Assembly: GCA_029532415.1 (NCBI GenBank)
Contig: JAQOTA010000068.1
Span: 310,001-374,000, forward strand
DNA length: 64,000 bases
Reading direction: 5' to 3'
Origin: Marasmius tenuissimus
Taxonomy: Eukaryota; Basidiomycota; Agaricomycetes; Agaricales; Marasmiaceae
How positions within the stretch are numbered: the stretch's first letter is position 1; every line of letters starts with the position of its first letter. Positions 30,596 to 41,494 of this stretch are shown piece after piece. A model generated the notes under the pieces. It was given only the letters and a program-made list of their open reading frames with translations, was not told the origin of the DNA and searched no databases. Made by a program: the position numbers and the translations under genes.

Positions 30596-31361
30596 GGGAA
30601 GAGATGCATCTTGTTGTATTGTATATGTTTTCTCGCATCTTGATCATGTTTGGATCGCCGTGTCCGTTTTGGCGGATGCTGTATCAATCACGAGTAGTTC
30701 GTCTTCACCCTTGATTGCACTTGGAAATGCTGTGCCACCACATGGCCACGAGTACAGCGGCGTAGAAGCAGGTCGAAGCTGAATTGTAAGTGTGCTCCAA
30801 CTGCGAGTAGGGTTTTACCATCATTGATCTGTGTCCGATGATGTATCCATCAATCAGTTGAGCTCAGCGAACTTGATACAGACAAGTACTCACTAAGAAA
30901 TACTCAATATGATACAGTTGTATCACAAGACAGAAAACAAACGAGCATGAGAGCACAAAGGACAGCAGCTATAGTTGCCGTATTGACCTGGTGTCGGGAG
31001 CACGCATGGTGCTATTGGTGGGAGGAGGAGGGGCCAATGATTACGCGGCGCGCGAAAAGGCTGCCGTTGCGGCCCTGAGTGAGGACCTCGTGACTTGTTT
31101 TTGAATCGGCCGACCTTTCCGATCCTGCCCCAATATTCAATCTCCAGGGTCCAATCCCGGTTAACCGAGACTCACCAGCACCAGCACCGGTCATCGTCAA
31201 ACTGAGATCTCAGAGCGAAAAGGAGGCTAGTCCAGTAAGCTTATGCCTTGTTCTTCTCGTGCTATATCCTTCGAGGTTCGTATGAACAGCTTCACTTATC
31301 GCTTTTTCACAGAACGCCTCAACCTACGCACTCGTCATTGCAAGCAGTTCACGCACTGGCT
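30596..31361. other. Intergenic between GH76 copy C and the PrpF-like gene
   Basis: About 770 bp between two genes that diverge from here, so it should hold both promoters. No clear TATA box or repeat is seen. An open frame continues upstream of the chosen PrpF start to 31248. Confidence 0.4.
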
Positions 31362-32678
31362 ATGATCACGCACGCGGCCAATGCAGTGAAATCAGGTCAC
31401 CTGCGGCTGCTACGAACGAACTTCAAACCAAAAGCATTCTCATCGTCTAAGATGGCCAGTTATTCCCCAATTGCTGCTAGCAATCCTCTCCCTGCGTCAT
31501 TCCTCCGAGGAGGGACATCCAAAGGCATATATCTGAACCAAAATGATCTTCCTTCCGACAAATCCCTCTGGAACCCAATATTCTTAGGAATCATGGGCTC
31601 GCCGGATCCGGAATATAAGCGTCAATTGAATGGAATGGGTGGGGGTATTTCCAGTCTCTCAAAGATCTGCGTTGTCCGACCAGCACAGCCAAAAGAGAGA
31701 GAAGAACTGGATGTAGACGTGGAGTATACCTTCGTGCAGGTCGGGATACACGACAGCGAGATAGACATATCCGGAAACTGTGGCAACCTGTCGAGCATGA
31801 TCGGTGTTTTTGCGGTTGACGAGGGTATGTGTAAACCTCGTCTCCACGGGAATGGTGATGCTGGGAAGGAGACCTTGGGTTCTGTCCGAGCTTTTAACAC
31901 GAATACTCACAAGGTCATAGAAACCACATTTCCCTTACGACAGGCCTCGAACCCCAGCTCGGAGCTTATTGCCGACCTCGACATCCCACAGACGACCATC
32001 GCTGGCGTTCCCGGTAAAGCCTCCACAATCGTTCTCGATTTTCACAACCCGAGTGGTGCGAGAACCGGCAAGCTTTTGCCGACTGGAAACGCTCAGGACT
32101 TCCTTGAGCTTCCCGACTCGAAGCAAATCAGTGCGTCGCTGGTTGACGCCACCAATCCCACCGTGATTGTCCCTTACTCGCAGCTTGAGGACTATCTACC
32201 GGCGTCTTCGTTGGAAGGTTACACGCTCGGGAAACCGTCGAAAGACGTAGACGACGCTCTGGAGTCACTGCGTCGAGAGGGAGCCAAAAGGATGGGCCTG
32301 GATCCCACCGCTCAAGCACAACCCAAGATTGCCATCGTCTCTGCTCCGAGCTCCAGTTCGGACACCGAGAATGGAGTTGACGTGGTTGTACACGCGTTAT
32401 CTATGGCCGTCCTCCACAAGGCCGTGCCTATGACTTTGGGCCTGTGTCTTGGAGTCGCAGCTCATGTCAAGGGAACGCTAGTATGGGATATCGTTCAGAG
32501 AAGCCGGATCAACGCCCGAGACCAGAAAGATAAGGATACCTCACAGGGATTGGTCCGTCTGCGGCATCCCAGTGGAATTGTCGACGTTGGAGCAAGATTC
32601 CATCAAGATGGGTCCGCGATTAGTGCTCAAGTTGTTCGCACCGGGAGAAGGCTCATGAAAGGACACGTATGGTGGTAA
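31362..32678 (+). CDS. PrpF-family isomerase/tautomerase (DUF453)
   Basis: Single exon; 438 residues from the ATG at 31362. This start gives a basic, Ser-rich presequence (MITHAANAVKSGHLRLLRT) typical of mitochondrial import. A later ATG at 31452 (MASYSPIAAS) would give a cytosolic form. The signature FLRGGTSKG lies near residue 48 and the conserved Cys motif DISGNCGN near residue 135, as in PrpF (2-methylaconitate isomerase) and 4-oxalomesaconate tautomerases, which share a diaminopimelate-epimerase-like fold. The C-terminal PSGIVDVGA motif also fits. The reaction would be a proton shift in an unsaturated di- or tricarboxylic acid. Two lactonase genes follow on the same strand, which favours a role in aromatic-acid breakdown, though propionate metabolism is the other option. 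Confidence 0.82.
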   Translation: MITHAANAVKSGHLRLLRTNFKPKAFSSSKMASYSPIAASNPLPASFLRGGTSKGIYLNQNDLPSDKSLWNPIFLGIMGSPDPEYKRQLNGMGGGISSLSKICVVRPAQPKEREELDVDVEYTFVQVGIHDSEIDISGNCGNLSSMIGVFAVDEGMCKPRLHGNGDAGKETLGSVRAFNTNTHKVIETTFPLRQASNPSSELIADLDIPQTTIAGVPGKASTIVLDFHNPSGARTGKLLPTGNAQDFLELPDSKQISASLVDATNPTVIVPYSQLEDYLPASSLEGYTLGKPSKDVDDALESLRREGAKRMGLDPTAQAQPKIAIVSAPSSSSDTENGVDVVVHALSMAVLHKAVPMTLGLCLGVAAHVKGTLVWDIVQRSRINARDQKDKDTSQGLVRLRHPSGIVDVGARFHQDGSAISAQVVRTGRRLMKGHVWW

Positions 32679-33593
32679 TTGGGAGTGGGATTGGAAGGTC
32701 AGTTAGCTCGATTCTGGTGACCGATTGGATTCCAAGACTTACATTCAGTTCGCAAAGGTCCCCGTTGAATGTGATTGTTGAAGAGGCCTCTTGATAGACA
32801 CTATCTCCCTTGAGAAGTACGAATCAGGACGTGTACTTATCAGTCCGTGGCTGTCGATAAACTTGTACCACCGCTTAAGCCTTGCTTCCCAAGTGTTTTG
32901 AGGAAAGGAGGAGACAACCGCCCCGTCGTAAAAGCGTGATGTTATAGTTTCAGAAACCTACTACAGGGCCGCCGTGTCGCGATTGTAGGGCGCGTTGTCT
33001 GGTCACCTGAACGCGCTCTTCTCCCTATACTTAACTCGACGAGTATACTCCGCCATTCTAACGACATTTCGTGTCGTCCAGGGCCACAAACGCATCCATG
33101 CAGTGATGTTGCCAATGGTACTAGTACCCGAGGCCGCGTCCGCTATCGTACCAAGAGAATGGGCAGAGAGGAGCTCTTTTGGGCATCTCAATGAGTCCAT
33201 AGAACACGTTTGATCTACCAGTTATCGATTTTGGGACTCAAAAAAAGCTGTAACCTGTCGGGTCTTGACTTGAAGTTGGCTAGAGTGCCGAAGTTCCGGG
33301 TTAGTAATTTACATAATTTACATGGAGCCTGCCTGGCAGAATTTCGGGGCTTCTTTTTCTCAGACACTTTAAGTTTGACCTTGAACGTCAGGACCACTCT
33401 TCGAGCCCAGGATTTCCATGTTGCGACACCAGACAAATTCAACATTATTGGTTGTCGATGCCCTCGAGGTCGACCTTGCATCGCTTGCTTCGCGCGGATC
33501 TGAACGGCAAATTATCGGCAATTCCGTTTGAAAATCTCCACCGTATAAAAGCCCCCAGCACAAGTCGGCTCGTTTCTCTTATCAACACCGACC
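32679..33593. other. Intergenic upstream of lactonase 1
   Basis: About 900 bp without a supported gene. The only clear signal is the TATA box at 33544-33551. Confidence 0.45.
33544..33551 (+). promoter_or_regulatory. TATA box of lactonase gene 1
   Basis: TATAAAAG, 50 bp upstream of the ATG at 33594. It implies a very short 5' leader. Confidence 0.55.
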
Positions 33594-34788
33594 ATGTCGA
33601 AAATCTATCATATTCTCGTCTCTTCCTACACAAATAGCGTTTACACCCTCGACTTCGATCCAAACAAGGCCACTGTCGCGCTCAAGAACAGTCTGGAAGT
33701 CGGATTTCACCCCTCATGGGTTGCACCTCACCCCAAGGACCCTAGCCTGATTTTTACGGGCCTTGAACAAACGGATGGAAGGATAATTGCTATCAAGTAT
33801 GATGCAGATAGCGTTGGGAAAGTCGTTGCACAAGCTTCGAGTGGAGGGCGCGATCCATGTCATCTTGAAGTCAAAGATAATGAGCTACTCATCGCGAACG
33901 TAAGTCTCGTTCATCTGCTCTGAGATCACCGCGGATGTCATACAACTCTTTTTTAGTACTCTTCCGGGGACTTTTCCGTCTTGCCTATATCTCATGAAGC
34001 ACCCTTCATTCTTGCCGAAGCTCCGAGCACGATACACCTCACTGGAACTGGACCGAATACGCAGCGTCAGGAGTCTGCGCACGCCCATGGTGCATTCTGG
34101 AACGAGGAAACTAAGGAAGTTTTGGTTCCGAACCTTGGAGCGGATCGCGTACATCGTTTCAAACGCGAAGCGGATGGCTGGAAAGCGGCAGGCGAGATAG
34201 AGTACCTTTGCGGTGGGGGTCCCAGGCACATAGCTATTCATGGTACGTGCGACAATCCCTTAATAACATCAGCGCGATTTCGAAACTCATTACCTTCCAT
34301 TTGCTCTAGACGGTATTTTGTACACAGTTCTGGAATTGACATCTCAAGTCACCAAGCACCAGTTGCCCTCGTTACCAAAAGAACCGGTACTTCTTAGCAC
34401 TGCATCTACGCTCTCTCAGCCGCCGTCAGGAGGGGCAGCAGCAGCGCGAATGCTTGCCGCTGAGATTGTGATTCCTAAACCGACCCCGACCTATCCCACC
34501 CCATATGTTTACATCTCCAACCGTAACGACCCCTCACCCGAAGGTGATACGATCGCTATTTTCGAAGCCTCGGCCTCTGACAAGCTGGAACTCATCGGAG
34601 AGGTCAGGACTGGGTTGAAACATCTCAGAGGAATGGTTTTCGGAGGACCTGAGGATCGATGGGTCATTGCAGGGGGCGCTAATGGCGGCGGGGTCAGGGT
34701 ATTCGAGAGGATCGATGGCGGAAAGAACTTGAAGCTGGTTGCCCGGAACGAAGAGGTGGAAGCACCGACGGGATTCCTTTGGTTGTAG
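33594..34788 (+). CDS. Lactonase-family seven-bladed beta-propeller protein 1
   Basis: Three exons (33594-33899, 33957-34242, 34320 region starting at 34310 to 34788) join in frame to 356 residues. The repeat-like pattern of short Gly-rich blades and the motif HAHGAFW...VPNLGADRVHRF fit the lactonase family (PF10282), which includes fungal carboxy-cis,cis-muconate cyclase and bacterial YbhE-type 6-phosphogluconolactonase. Other landmarks are HPSWVAPHP in blade 1, GGGPRHIAIH, YVYISNRND and LKHLRGMVF. No signal peptide is seen, so it should be cytosolic. Introns have GTAAGT and GTACGT donors. A second copy follows 317 bp downstream. The substrate cannot be told from sequence; a muconolactone or sugar lactone is likely. 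Confidence 0.8.
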
Positions 34789-35105
34789 CGGTTGCAAGGG
34801 GGTAAGAGCATACACCATAAGATGTATTTCTACGAACAGTTGTTCCAATACTTGTAATTGTAGCACCTCTATGTGCCCCAGTCTATTTATCAATATGACC
34901 TGCATATATATTTGCTCGGCAATTTGTCGGGACACGAGACGGGTGTTCTGCATCGTTCATTTTTTTCTGCTCCCGAGACTCCGAGACCGGATGATCCGGA
35001 AAAACGCCCAGGACGGCAATTGTCAGGTAAGGGTCACGCGATCGAGGCCATTTCCGACCGGAAAAAGGTTGATTATGCATCATTGCAGCTTCCTCTTTCA
35101 CCACC

Positions 35106-36294
35106 ATGACGCTCATCCATATAATCGTAGGCTCAAACACAGACCAAGTATCTACTCTCAAATTTGATACGGAAACCGGCAAACTCTCCAAATCTTCTTC
35201 AGTGACAGTTGGTAACAAACCCTCGTGGGTAACTGCACATCCTCGCAACAAGTCGATCATCTTCACTGCCCTGAAAATCAAAGGAGCGAAACTGATAGTG
35301 CTGGAATTTGATGGCGATGGTAAAGGCAAAGTGGTCGGCGAGGCGCCGACGGGAGGAGATGGACCCTCCTCGCTCATCGCGGGAGAACATGACGTTGTCG
35401 TCGGCAACGTGCGTTCTAATTCTGTTTGCAGCTTGCACCTGGTGACGAGTACGATAGTATGACGATGGAACGATCTTCACAGTCCCTACTCTGAACCAGG
35501 CGCCTTTCATTGACTCTGCACACTCACAATTCCTTCGACTTGTCGGGAGCGGACCTCACCCAACGAGGCAAACATCCTCTCACCCGCATCAGGTCCTGTT
35601 GAATGGGGCAGACGGAGACGTCTTTATTCCCGACCTTGGCGCAGATAAGACTTGGCTCCTTACGAAGAACGAGCAAGGCAGTTACCAGCTGTCAGAGCGC
35701 GTCTTCTCGTCTCTGCCGGGCAGCGGACCGAGGCATGCGTCATTCCATGGTCTGCTTTCAGCCTTCTCGCGAAGGTGTATACACATTCTGACACAAGGAC
35801 TTCTAGGAAACTTCATCTACGTTCTCCATGAGTTAAATGATACCCTCTCCTCATTCGACATCCGGCAGAAAAACCCTGCTGCGTCCCACTCACTGCCATC
35901 TACGATTCTCTTCTCAGAAGCAGTCAAAACTCCGGACGCTGTTACAGCAGGCGAAATTCTCATCCCGACGCCAAACTCCTCCTTCCCAGTTCCTTACATA
36001 TATGTATCGAACCGTTACGATTCACGTCCAGACGGCGGAGACACGATCGGTATCTTTCATATCATGGATCCGGACGCAGGCAAGTTTGAATACGTCGGGG
36101 AAGTTGAGACACAGTTCAAGCAGCTCAGAGGCATGGAGTTCGTTGGAGAGGATGGAAGGTGGTTAGTCGCCGGTGGGGTGTTCGAAGGCGGGGTCAAGAT
36201 TTTCGAGCGGATTGACGGGGGCAAAAGTTTAAAATTGGTTGCAGAGACGAGCGATGTCGACGTTCCATGCTCGTTTGTGGAGTTGAAGCTGTAG
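35106..36294 (+). CDS. Lactonase-family seven-bladed beta-propeller protein 2
   Basis: Three exons (35106-35408, 35458-35749, 35807-36294) give 360 residues. It is a tandem paralogue of the gene before it, with the same intron positions and landmarks: KPSWVTAHP, SHPHQV...IPDLGADKTWLL, GSGPRHASFHG, YIYVSNRYD and LRGMEF. It keeps the family's HPHQ motif, where copy 1 has HAHG, so the two may differ in activity. The second intron is 57 bp with a GTCTGC donor and has no in-frame stop, so retention would add 19 residues. No signal peptide is present. Confidence 0.8.
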
Positions 36295-36637
36295 TGACTC
36301 ACCGGCTCATAACAACTTGCAAAAATCCATGTAATTGATCAGCTGTGAGTTTCTCAACCGCTCGCCTGTTGTGTCCACTCACTGTCCAATTCAGAGTTTT
36401 CAATATTCACCCGGAAAAGCCACTTGTAGACTCCTGTACACCAGAGCCTCTAAATCCAATCTTTGTCGCGTCATTTGCCTCCGTAAGCTCCGCGCGCCTC
36501 AGGGTTGATCCTGGCTGATCGCTGTTGATCATTGCGTGCGTCGCCATGACTCGAACCAATGTCGGTGCCTTCGGGTGGCTCCGAATTTCCAATTAACTTT
36601 TTCAGAAATTTCGGGCCCGCGAGAGTCTCTCTACTCA

Positions 36638-37638
36638 ATGGGCCTTCTTCACTTCCTCGACCTACCCCTTGAACTCCTCCTAAGCATCCTCAAGCGAATC
36701 GACACATTACATGACAAACTTTCCGTGGTCTTTACCTGTCACAAGCTCTACAGTGCATTGTACTACGATGTCGTTTCCGAGCAAATACGTCGTGGGGCTG
36801 GGAAGGATGTTTACGGCCTGCGGGAGGATCTGCTTGTACGAAAACCTGGAACGGCGAACTCGGAGCCCATAAGATTGGAACGATTCAGACCTTTTGTGTT
36901 TTCTGGGAGCAGTGTATCGGAAGATGGAGCGTCGTTGATGGTGAAGCTGATTGTTCCACGGTTCATGCCACCTGACGACGATTTCCACGAAGGGGATATC
37001 ATAATTGAGAAGAACACCGTGTATGTCTATCGGAACGTGAAGGTGAGTTTACCTTGAACACCACTGTGGGTCCACTCAGCGCTCATTCAGGGTTGTCTTT
37101 TGTTCGACTCTTACCAGGGAAGTAAAAGCACCGACGTCGACAACATTCTATCAGACGTCTTCGAAGTGCAATGGAACGCCCATCTAAGATGTAATATTGC
37201 CAAGATGACTGCAAAACTACTCAGACGGCACTGGAATTGCCCCGAGTGCTATGGTCGACGATACATTTGCCATTGTGGGCGAATGGCCCGGGATCGCCAT
37301 TATGGGTCCATTGAATGCACCCCTGTGGAACTCGAGAACGAAGTAACGTATGTCCGGTGAATCCTCCCGAGCTCGGTGTTCTTCGACTTCGCTAACTGCC
37401 TGCCATGGGACCCACACGTCATGGTACACAACAGAATAGATCAATTCATGCAATGCGAGTGGGCGCTATTCATTATGTTTTCTTATGCGAGCCCACGTTA
37501 ATTTCCGCCCATGTCTTTAGATGGAATCCACCTTGTCCTCGGTGTATTAGTGCTCAGGTGTCCCGAAAAGGCAAGGCGATTCAGGTTGATTGGGCCGCGA
37601 TGAGGAAACTTTGGGAGGAAATTACATTGATAGTCTAG
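36638..37638 (+). CDS. F-box-like protein with Cys-rich C-terminus (paralogue of the 14 kb gene)
   Basis: Exon 1 is 36638-37042 (MGLLHFLDLPLELLLSIL, an F-box start, then FTCHKLYSALYYD). Exon 2 begins at 37091 after a GTGAGT...CAG intron. Motifs shared in order with the gene at 14204-14953 are FRPFVFSG / YRPLVFSG, GDIIIEKNTVYVY / GDVVVEENNVMVV and HWNCPEC...RYIC / NWNCPEC...RFIC. Exon 2 could end at the UGA at 37360, or splice at the GTATGT near 37348. In the second case a final exon after CTTTAG (~37521) would add WNPPCPRC, another zinc-type motif, and end at 37638. Full-length structure is therefore uncertain after ~37347. Likely a ubiquitin-ligase adaptor; target unknown. Confidence 0.6.
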
Positions 37639-38066
37639 CTATACAGTGGGAGATGAATTTTGTACAGTATCGAATCATTAAAGATCGTCGCTTTCGTCAA
37701 TACATAGGTAGCTCGAGTCAAATATTACATAGGGACACTATGGAAAGAATGTTCGATATAATGTTGACGCCTTTATGGGCATACATGATGAGACGACATA
37801 ACCTGTAGCTAGTAGATTTTATCAAGGAGGACCTGCATGTGTATCGAAGGAGAGACCAAAAGATGTAATACAGGGGAGGATCCTAAGGAAACAGAAGGCT
37901 GGACTGGCGTTTAGCAAATTTGGGGTTCTGGATGATATCAGAAAGGTCTAAATAAAGTGTTCGATGTGGTCCCAAATACTCCACGAAGAGCGCTCCGATT
38001 TTATGTCGCATACCAGTCCTAATTCGTCCTAATCAGACGACGGAGGAATCCAGGGTTGCTCAGATT

Positions 38067-39556
38067 TCAAGATGGGTAGAAGCTGTGGGCATTCCCAAAA
38101 CCGCCGATGCCATTCGGCAAACTAGACGCGTGAGTTGGATTGGGATGGCCAGGAGGATACAAGTAAATGGGACCACCCATGGGCAAAGTGGGCATAGAAT
38201 TCGAGGTGGGTACAGACTGGTGCCGTGAGAGAGGTGACCGACGTGAAGGAAGGCCTTGTTGAGATGTCAGAGATTGAGAACGACTGTACCGGCTTCGCGT
38301 AATTCTTTCGGCTGAAGACGTCGAAGTGCTGCTGGAAGGTGTTTCGACCTGAGGACCCGGATATCCCCATGTCGCTGGTGGAGAGACACACTCCTCCTTG
38401 AAGTAGCTGTCGTCCTCCAAGTAATCTTGTAAGAACGAATCTGGAGAGTCTTCCTTCGCCCTTTGGGCGTTCTTCCCTCGCTTCTTCGAGGTATCCGAGC
38501 CTCCTCTTTTTCTCTCGCGTTTGTACCCTTGATCCAGGTGTTCGTAGTCGAGCTCCCAGTAATGACGACCTGAGTGGTCTTTATCCCGAGATTTCACGAA
38601 GGCCCGCTTGAAGGACAACATATGACGAACAGATCTCTGGAAAAAATGAAGTTTATATCAGTTCGTGCGAAGGCGAAGCAACGACTCGCTCAAACTCACT
38701 CGCCACGGTTGATTCGTCCCTTCTGGAAACGAACGAAACCTAGCTTCGATAGCCGCATAAATCTCAGAAGCCAACAATCTCTTCTGCGGACTCGACCAGA
38801 TAGCAATCTGCACTAGCGTGTCTTGATGCATATCCGAAGGGGGTGGGTCTGGAATCGAACTCAACGCGAGAGGAACTCCAGGGCGGAAATTATGGACTCG
38901 GCGAAGACGACTCTCTGCTTCTGCAAGGGAAATGTCCACACCAATAGTGGGCGGTCCAACACGCATCGAATTCGAAGGAGCCGCGTGCGTCGCTGCCGGA
39001 GCTAGTGCTTGTAGCCGACCCTCAGGGTCATGGCCTGAGAACCCAGGAGATTGGGATTGCGTAAAAGTAGGCCCACTAGGGTGGTGGGTCGAGCTTCTCC
39101 CCGACTCTGAGCTGCTCGACGACTGGTGATGGAGGGGATAACATGGGAAGGGATGAGCAGGCTCTCCCTGAAACTGAAAACCAACGTTAGGACATATACT
39201 CTCACCCGAGGCGACCAAATAACTTACCGTGTGATCGGGATCGCCACCTGCCCTCGGGATTGCCGGTGAAGTCGGTAAACGGGGATCCCACTGTGGCTGC
39301 CATTGTTGCGCCGGCGAGTTCATTGGGTCAATCTGATAGTGGAGGTAGCGTCCAGACGCATCATCAACATAGGGATCAGAAATATCGTTTGAATCCTCTT
39401 CTTTGATTGCGAGCAGGTCAAAATCGCTTGGTGTGGCGGCACTCGGTCTATTTCGGCAAGGGTAAGAGGTGTAGGGTCAGTCGGCAAAAAACGCGCAAGA
39501 GAACTCGACTAGGTGACTTACAGGCCTGAATAATGATCTCCTGTGTATCCAGGCAT
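38067..39556 (-). CDS. Forkhead-type transcription factor
   Basis: Four exons: 39556-39522, 39447-39228, 39173-38700 and 38636-38067. They join in frame to 432 residues. The forkhead domain is about residues 203-290: DTLVQIAIWSSPQKRLLASEIYAAIEARF split as helices 1-2, then RRSVRHMLSFKRAFVK around the exon 3/4 junction as helix 3, and GRHYWELDY in the wing, followed by KRERKR, a likely nuclear signal. The N-terminal 200 residues are Pro/Ser/His-rich and the C-terminal 130 Ser/Pro-rich, as in fungal regulators. The recognition helix is unusual: the canonical N-S-[IV]-R-H-N-L-S is R-S-V-R-H-M-L-S here, losing the Asn that normally contacts bases. DNA binding may be altered. Target genes are unknown. 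Confidence 0.78.
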
Positions 39557-40477
39557 TGTAGAATAGGAAAGAAAATATGTCCGAAGGGGAAGAAAATGCC
39601 CTCAAATACAAGCGCGGTGTTGCGCCAAAGGGGGGAAGGCGAAAGTAGGGGTGACAAAAGAGCCTCGACATATCCCTGTTTTATAGCGCTTGCTTGTCGC
39701 TTCTCTGTATTTGTTCTTGTCTCCTGAAAGTTGCCTTGCAAGGCTACCTTTTGAGGGATTGGTCGAGGTGTTTGATGCCCTGCAGTTATGGATTGGTTTT
39801 CTCCCGTCCTTGGAGGCCAAATCGCTCTCACGCTAAGCGTGTGCTGTATATGGACTTCTGAATTGCCTCAAAGGGCCAAATCAAACACGATCTTTATTTG
39901 GAGGACCTGTTGTGGGTCCAGGGTCTATGTGGCGAAGTTTGACCCGGGTTTGGGCTTCTTTATGGCAGATCATCAAGCGAAATGCACGAGTAGCCCGGCA
40001 TGCCCATACATGGACCAAAAGTCAGGCGCAGAGCGCATCATGGGATGCGATGAGCGGGAAGACATGAGTTTTATGGGCGCTCGTGGAGAACAAGAGATTC
40101 GGAGGTTGCCGGTCACGCTTGATTGTTACTCACTCTTAAAACGTTCGCGTGATCCGTGACAGTTCGCGACTTTTTCATGGATGGATGCTTGGCTCCACTG
40201 TCATGGAGAATATCGAGGTCAAGATAGAAGACTACAGTACCGCACTTGGAAGGATAGACATTTGTAAGGAATTGACCCTTCACACCTTTAAATGACACGC
40301 TTCCCGTCGCCCAAAATGCTCATCATCATCATCCCGCCTTCCTCCACCCACACCAGTGACTAATAAATTTCCGCTGCCAACTCTCGATTAATCAGCCTCT
40401 CTATTCTTCAAGAGCACAAGTCACCGTCTGGTTGGATCCAGCGAGACTTCACCGTCACCACGAACTCAGCGTCTGCG
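39557..40477. other. Intergenic between forkhead and F-box/LRR-like genes
   Basis: About 900 bp; no supported gene. It should contain the forkhead promoter on its left side. Confidence 0.4.
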
Positions 40478-41494
40478 TCAAAGTGCGACGAAAAACTTGA
40501 GGTACTGAAGTTTCGGAAGAAATATGGGTTGCCGAATAGAAAACGCGTCTGCCGTGAGGGTGGTGGCCTCGAGTCGTCTCATGAGTGACTTTGTTACGGT
40601 CCGGTAGTGGTCATTGCGTGGTGATCGGTCATTGTAGTATCTGTTCGTGGTCACGGGCTCACCGATCATCAAGGATTGGAGGCAGGATGTGGGGTCGAGG
40701 AGAGAAAAAATTTCCGGCTCGCCAAGAGGAAAGCCGGATAGAGATAACATCTTTAAGTTACAGGGAAACCGAGCAAAGGAGTTGCTGATGATCTTGCGGG
40801 GCCAAAACGACGGAAAGGCGACTGTTGAATCCTCAAACCATTCTGCTCGGACGACATCGCAGGAGATGCTCAGGCCAGAGAGACATGGGAGAGTCAATGC
40901 TCGTAAGAGGCCGCTTAGCACAGCATGAAACGCCGTGCAGCCCTCAAGTTCAACCGCGAGGGAGGTGATGTCCGAACTGACGCAATGGGCTCCGTCAAAG
41001 GGTTCCATTGCGCCTTCAAACGGAGCACTGGTATCCCCTGTGTACACCACAGACTGCAGAAGTGAGCCACGGGACAAAATATCGAGTATCGTCCGGTAAT
41101 CTGCTCGATTGTAGTCAAACTCGACATGACAGAGACTTTCCCATGGAAGACGTTCTGCATCGACGTGCGCCAATGTACGGGAGTTCCAGATCCGTACGGT
41201 CCTGAGCTGTGAATTATTGTGAACGAGTAGTGATCTGACCCTTTCAGTGACAGAGATAGACTGCCGATCTTGAAAAGCAATACTTTTCAAGCGGGAAAAT
41301 GCTCCTGGCGACAACCCTTGGAAAATTGATGCCCCGTCGAGATCTTCAGAGTCGAAGAATGTTACAACTTCCCATCTATATGCATTCTGTGCTAAGAGCT
41401 GGTGCAGCTTATTGCTGTTTCCTCCTTTTCGAGGTGGTTCTCCAACATCAGCCTCAGCGGGTAAGTCTGTGAGCGTTTCTCGTACAAGACCAAG
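40478..41494 (-). CDS. F-box/LRR-like protein, N-terminus not found
   Basis: The frame is open from a stop at 41495 to the UGA/UAG-type end at 40478 and encodes about 338 residues. It includes LLAQNAYRWEVVTFF, LSRLK-type Leu spacing, PCLSGLSI and LPKLQYLKFF, a pattern typical of the Leu-rich second half of basidiomycete F-box proteins (short strands with conserved Leu and Trp). No in-frame ATG is found in the first ~150 codons and no F-box is visible upstream, so either short 5' exons were missed or the gene has lost its front. Treat as partial. Confidence 0.5.
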   Translation of the reverse strand, partial: LGLVRETLTDLPAEADVGEPPRKGGNSNKLHQLLAQNAYRWEVVTFFDSEDLDGASIFQGLSPGAFSRLKSIAFQDRQSISVTERVRSLLVHNNSQLRTVRIWNSRTLAHVDAERLPWESLCHVEFDYNRADYRTILDILSRGSLLQSVVYTGDTSAPFEGAMEPFDGAHCVSSDITSLAVELEGCTAFHAVLSGLLRALTLPCLSGLSISCDVVRAEWFEDSTVAFPSFWPRKIISNSFARFPCNLKMLSLSGFPLGEPEIFSLLDPTSCLQSLMIGEPVTTNRYYNDRSPRNDHYRTVTKSLMRRLEATTLTADAFSIRQPIFLPKLQYLKFFVAL

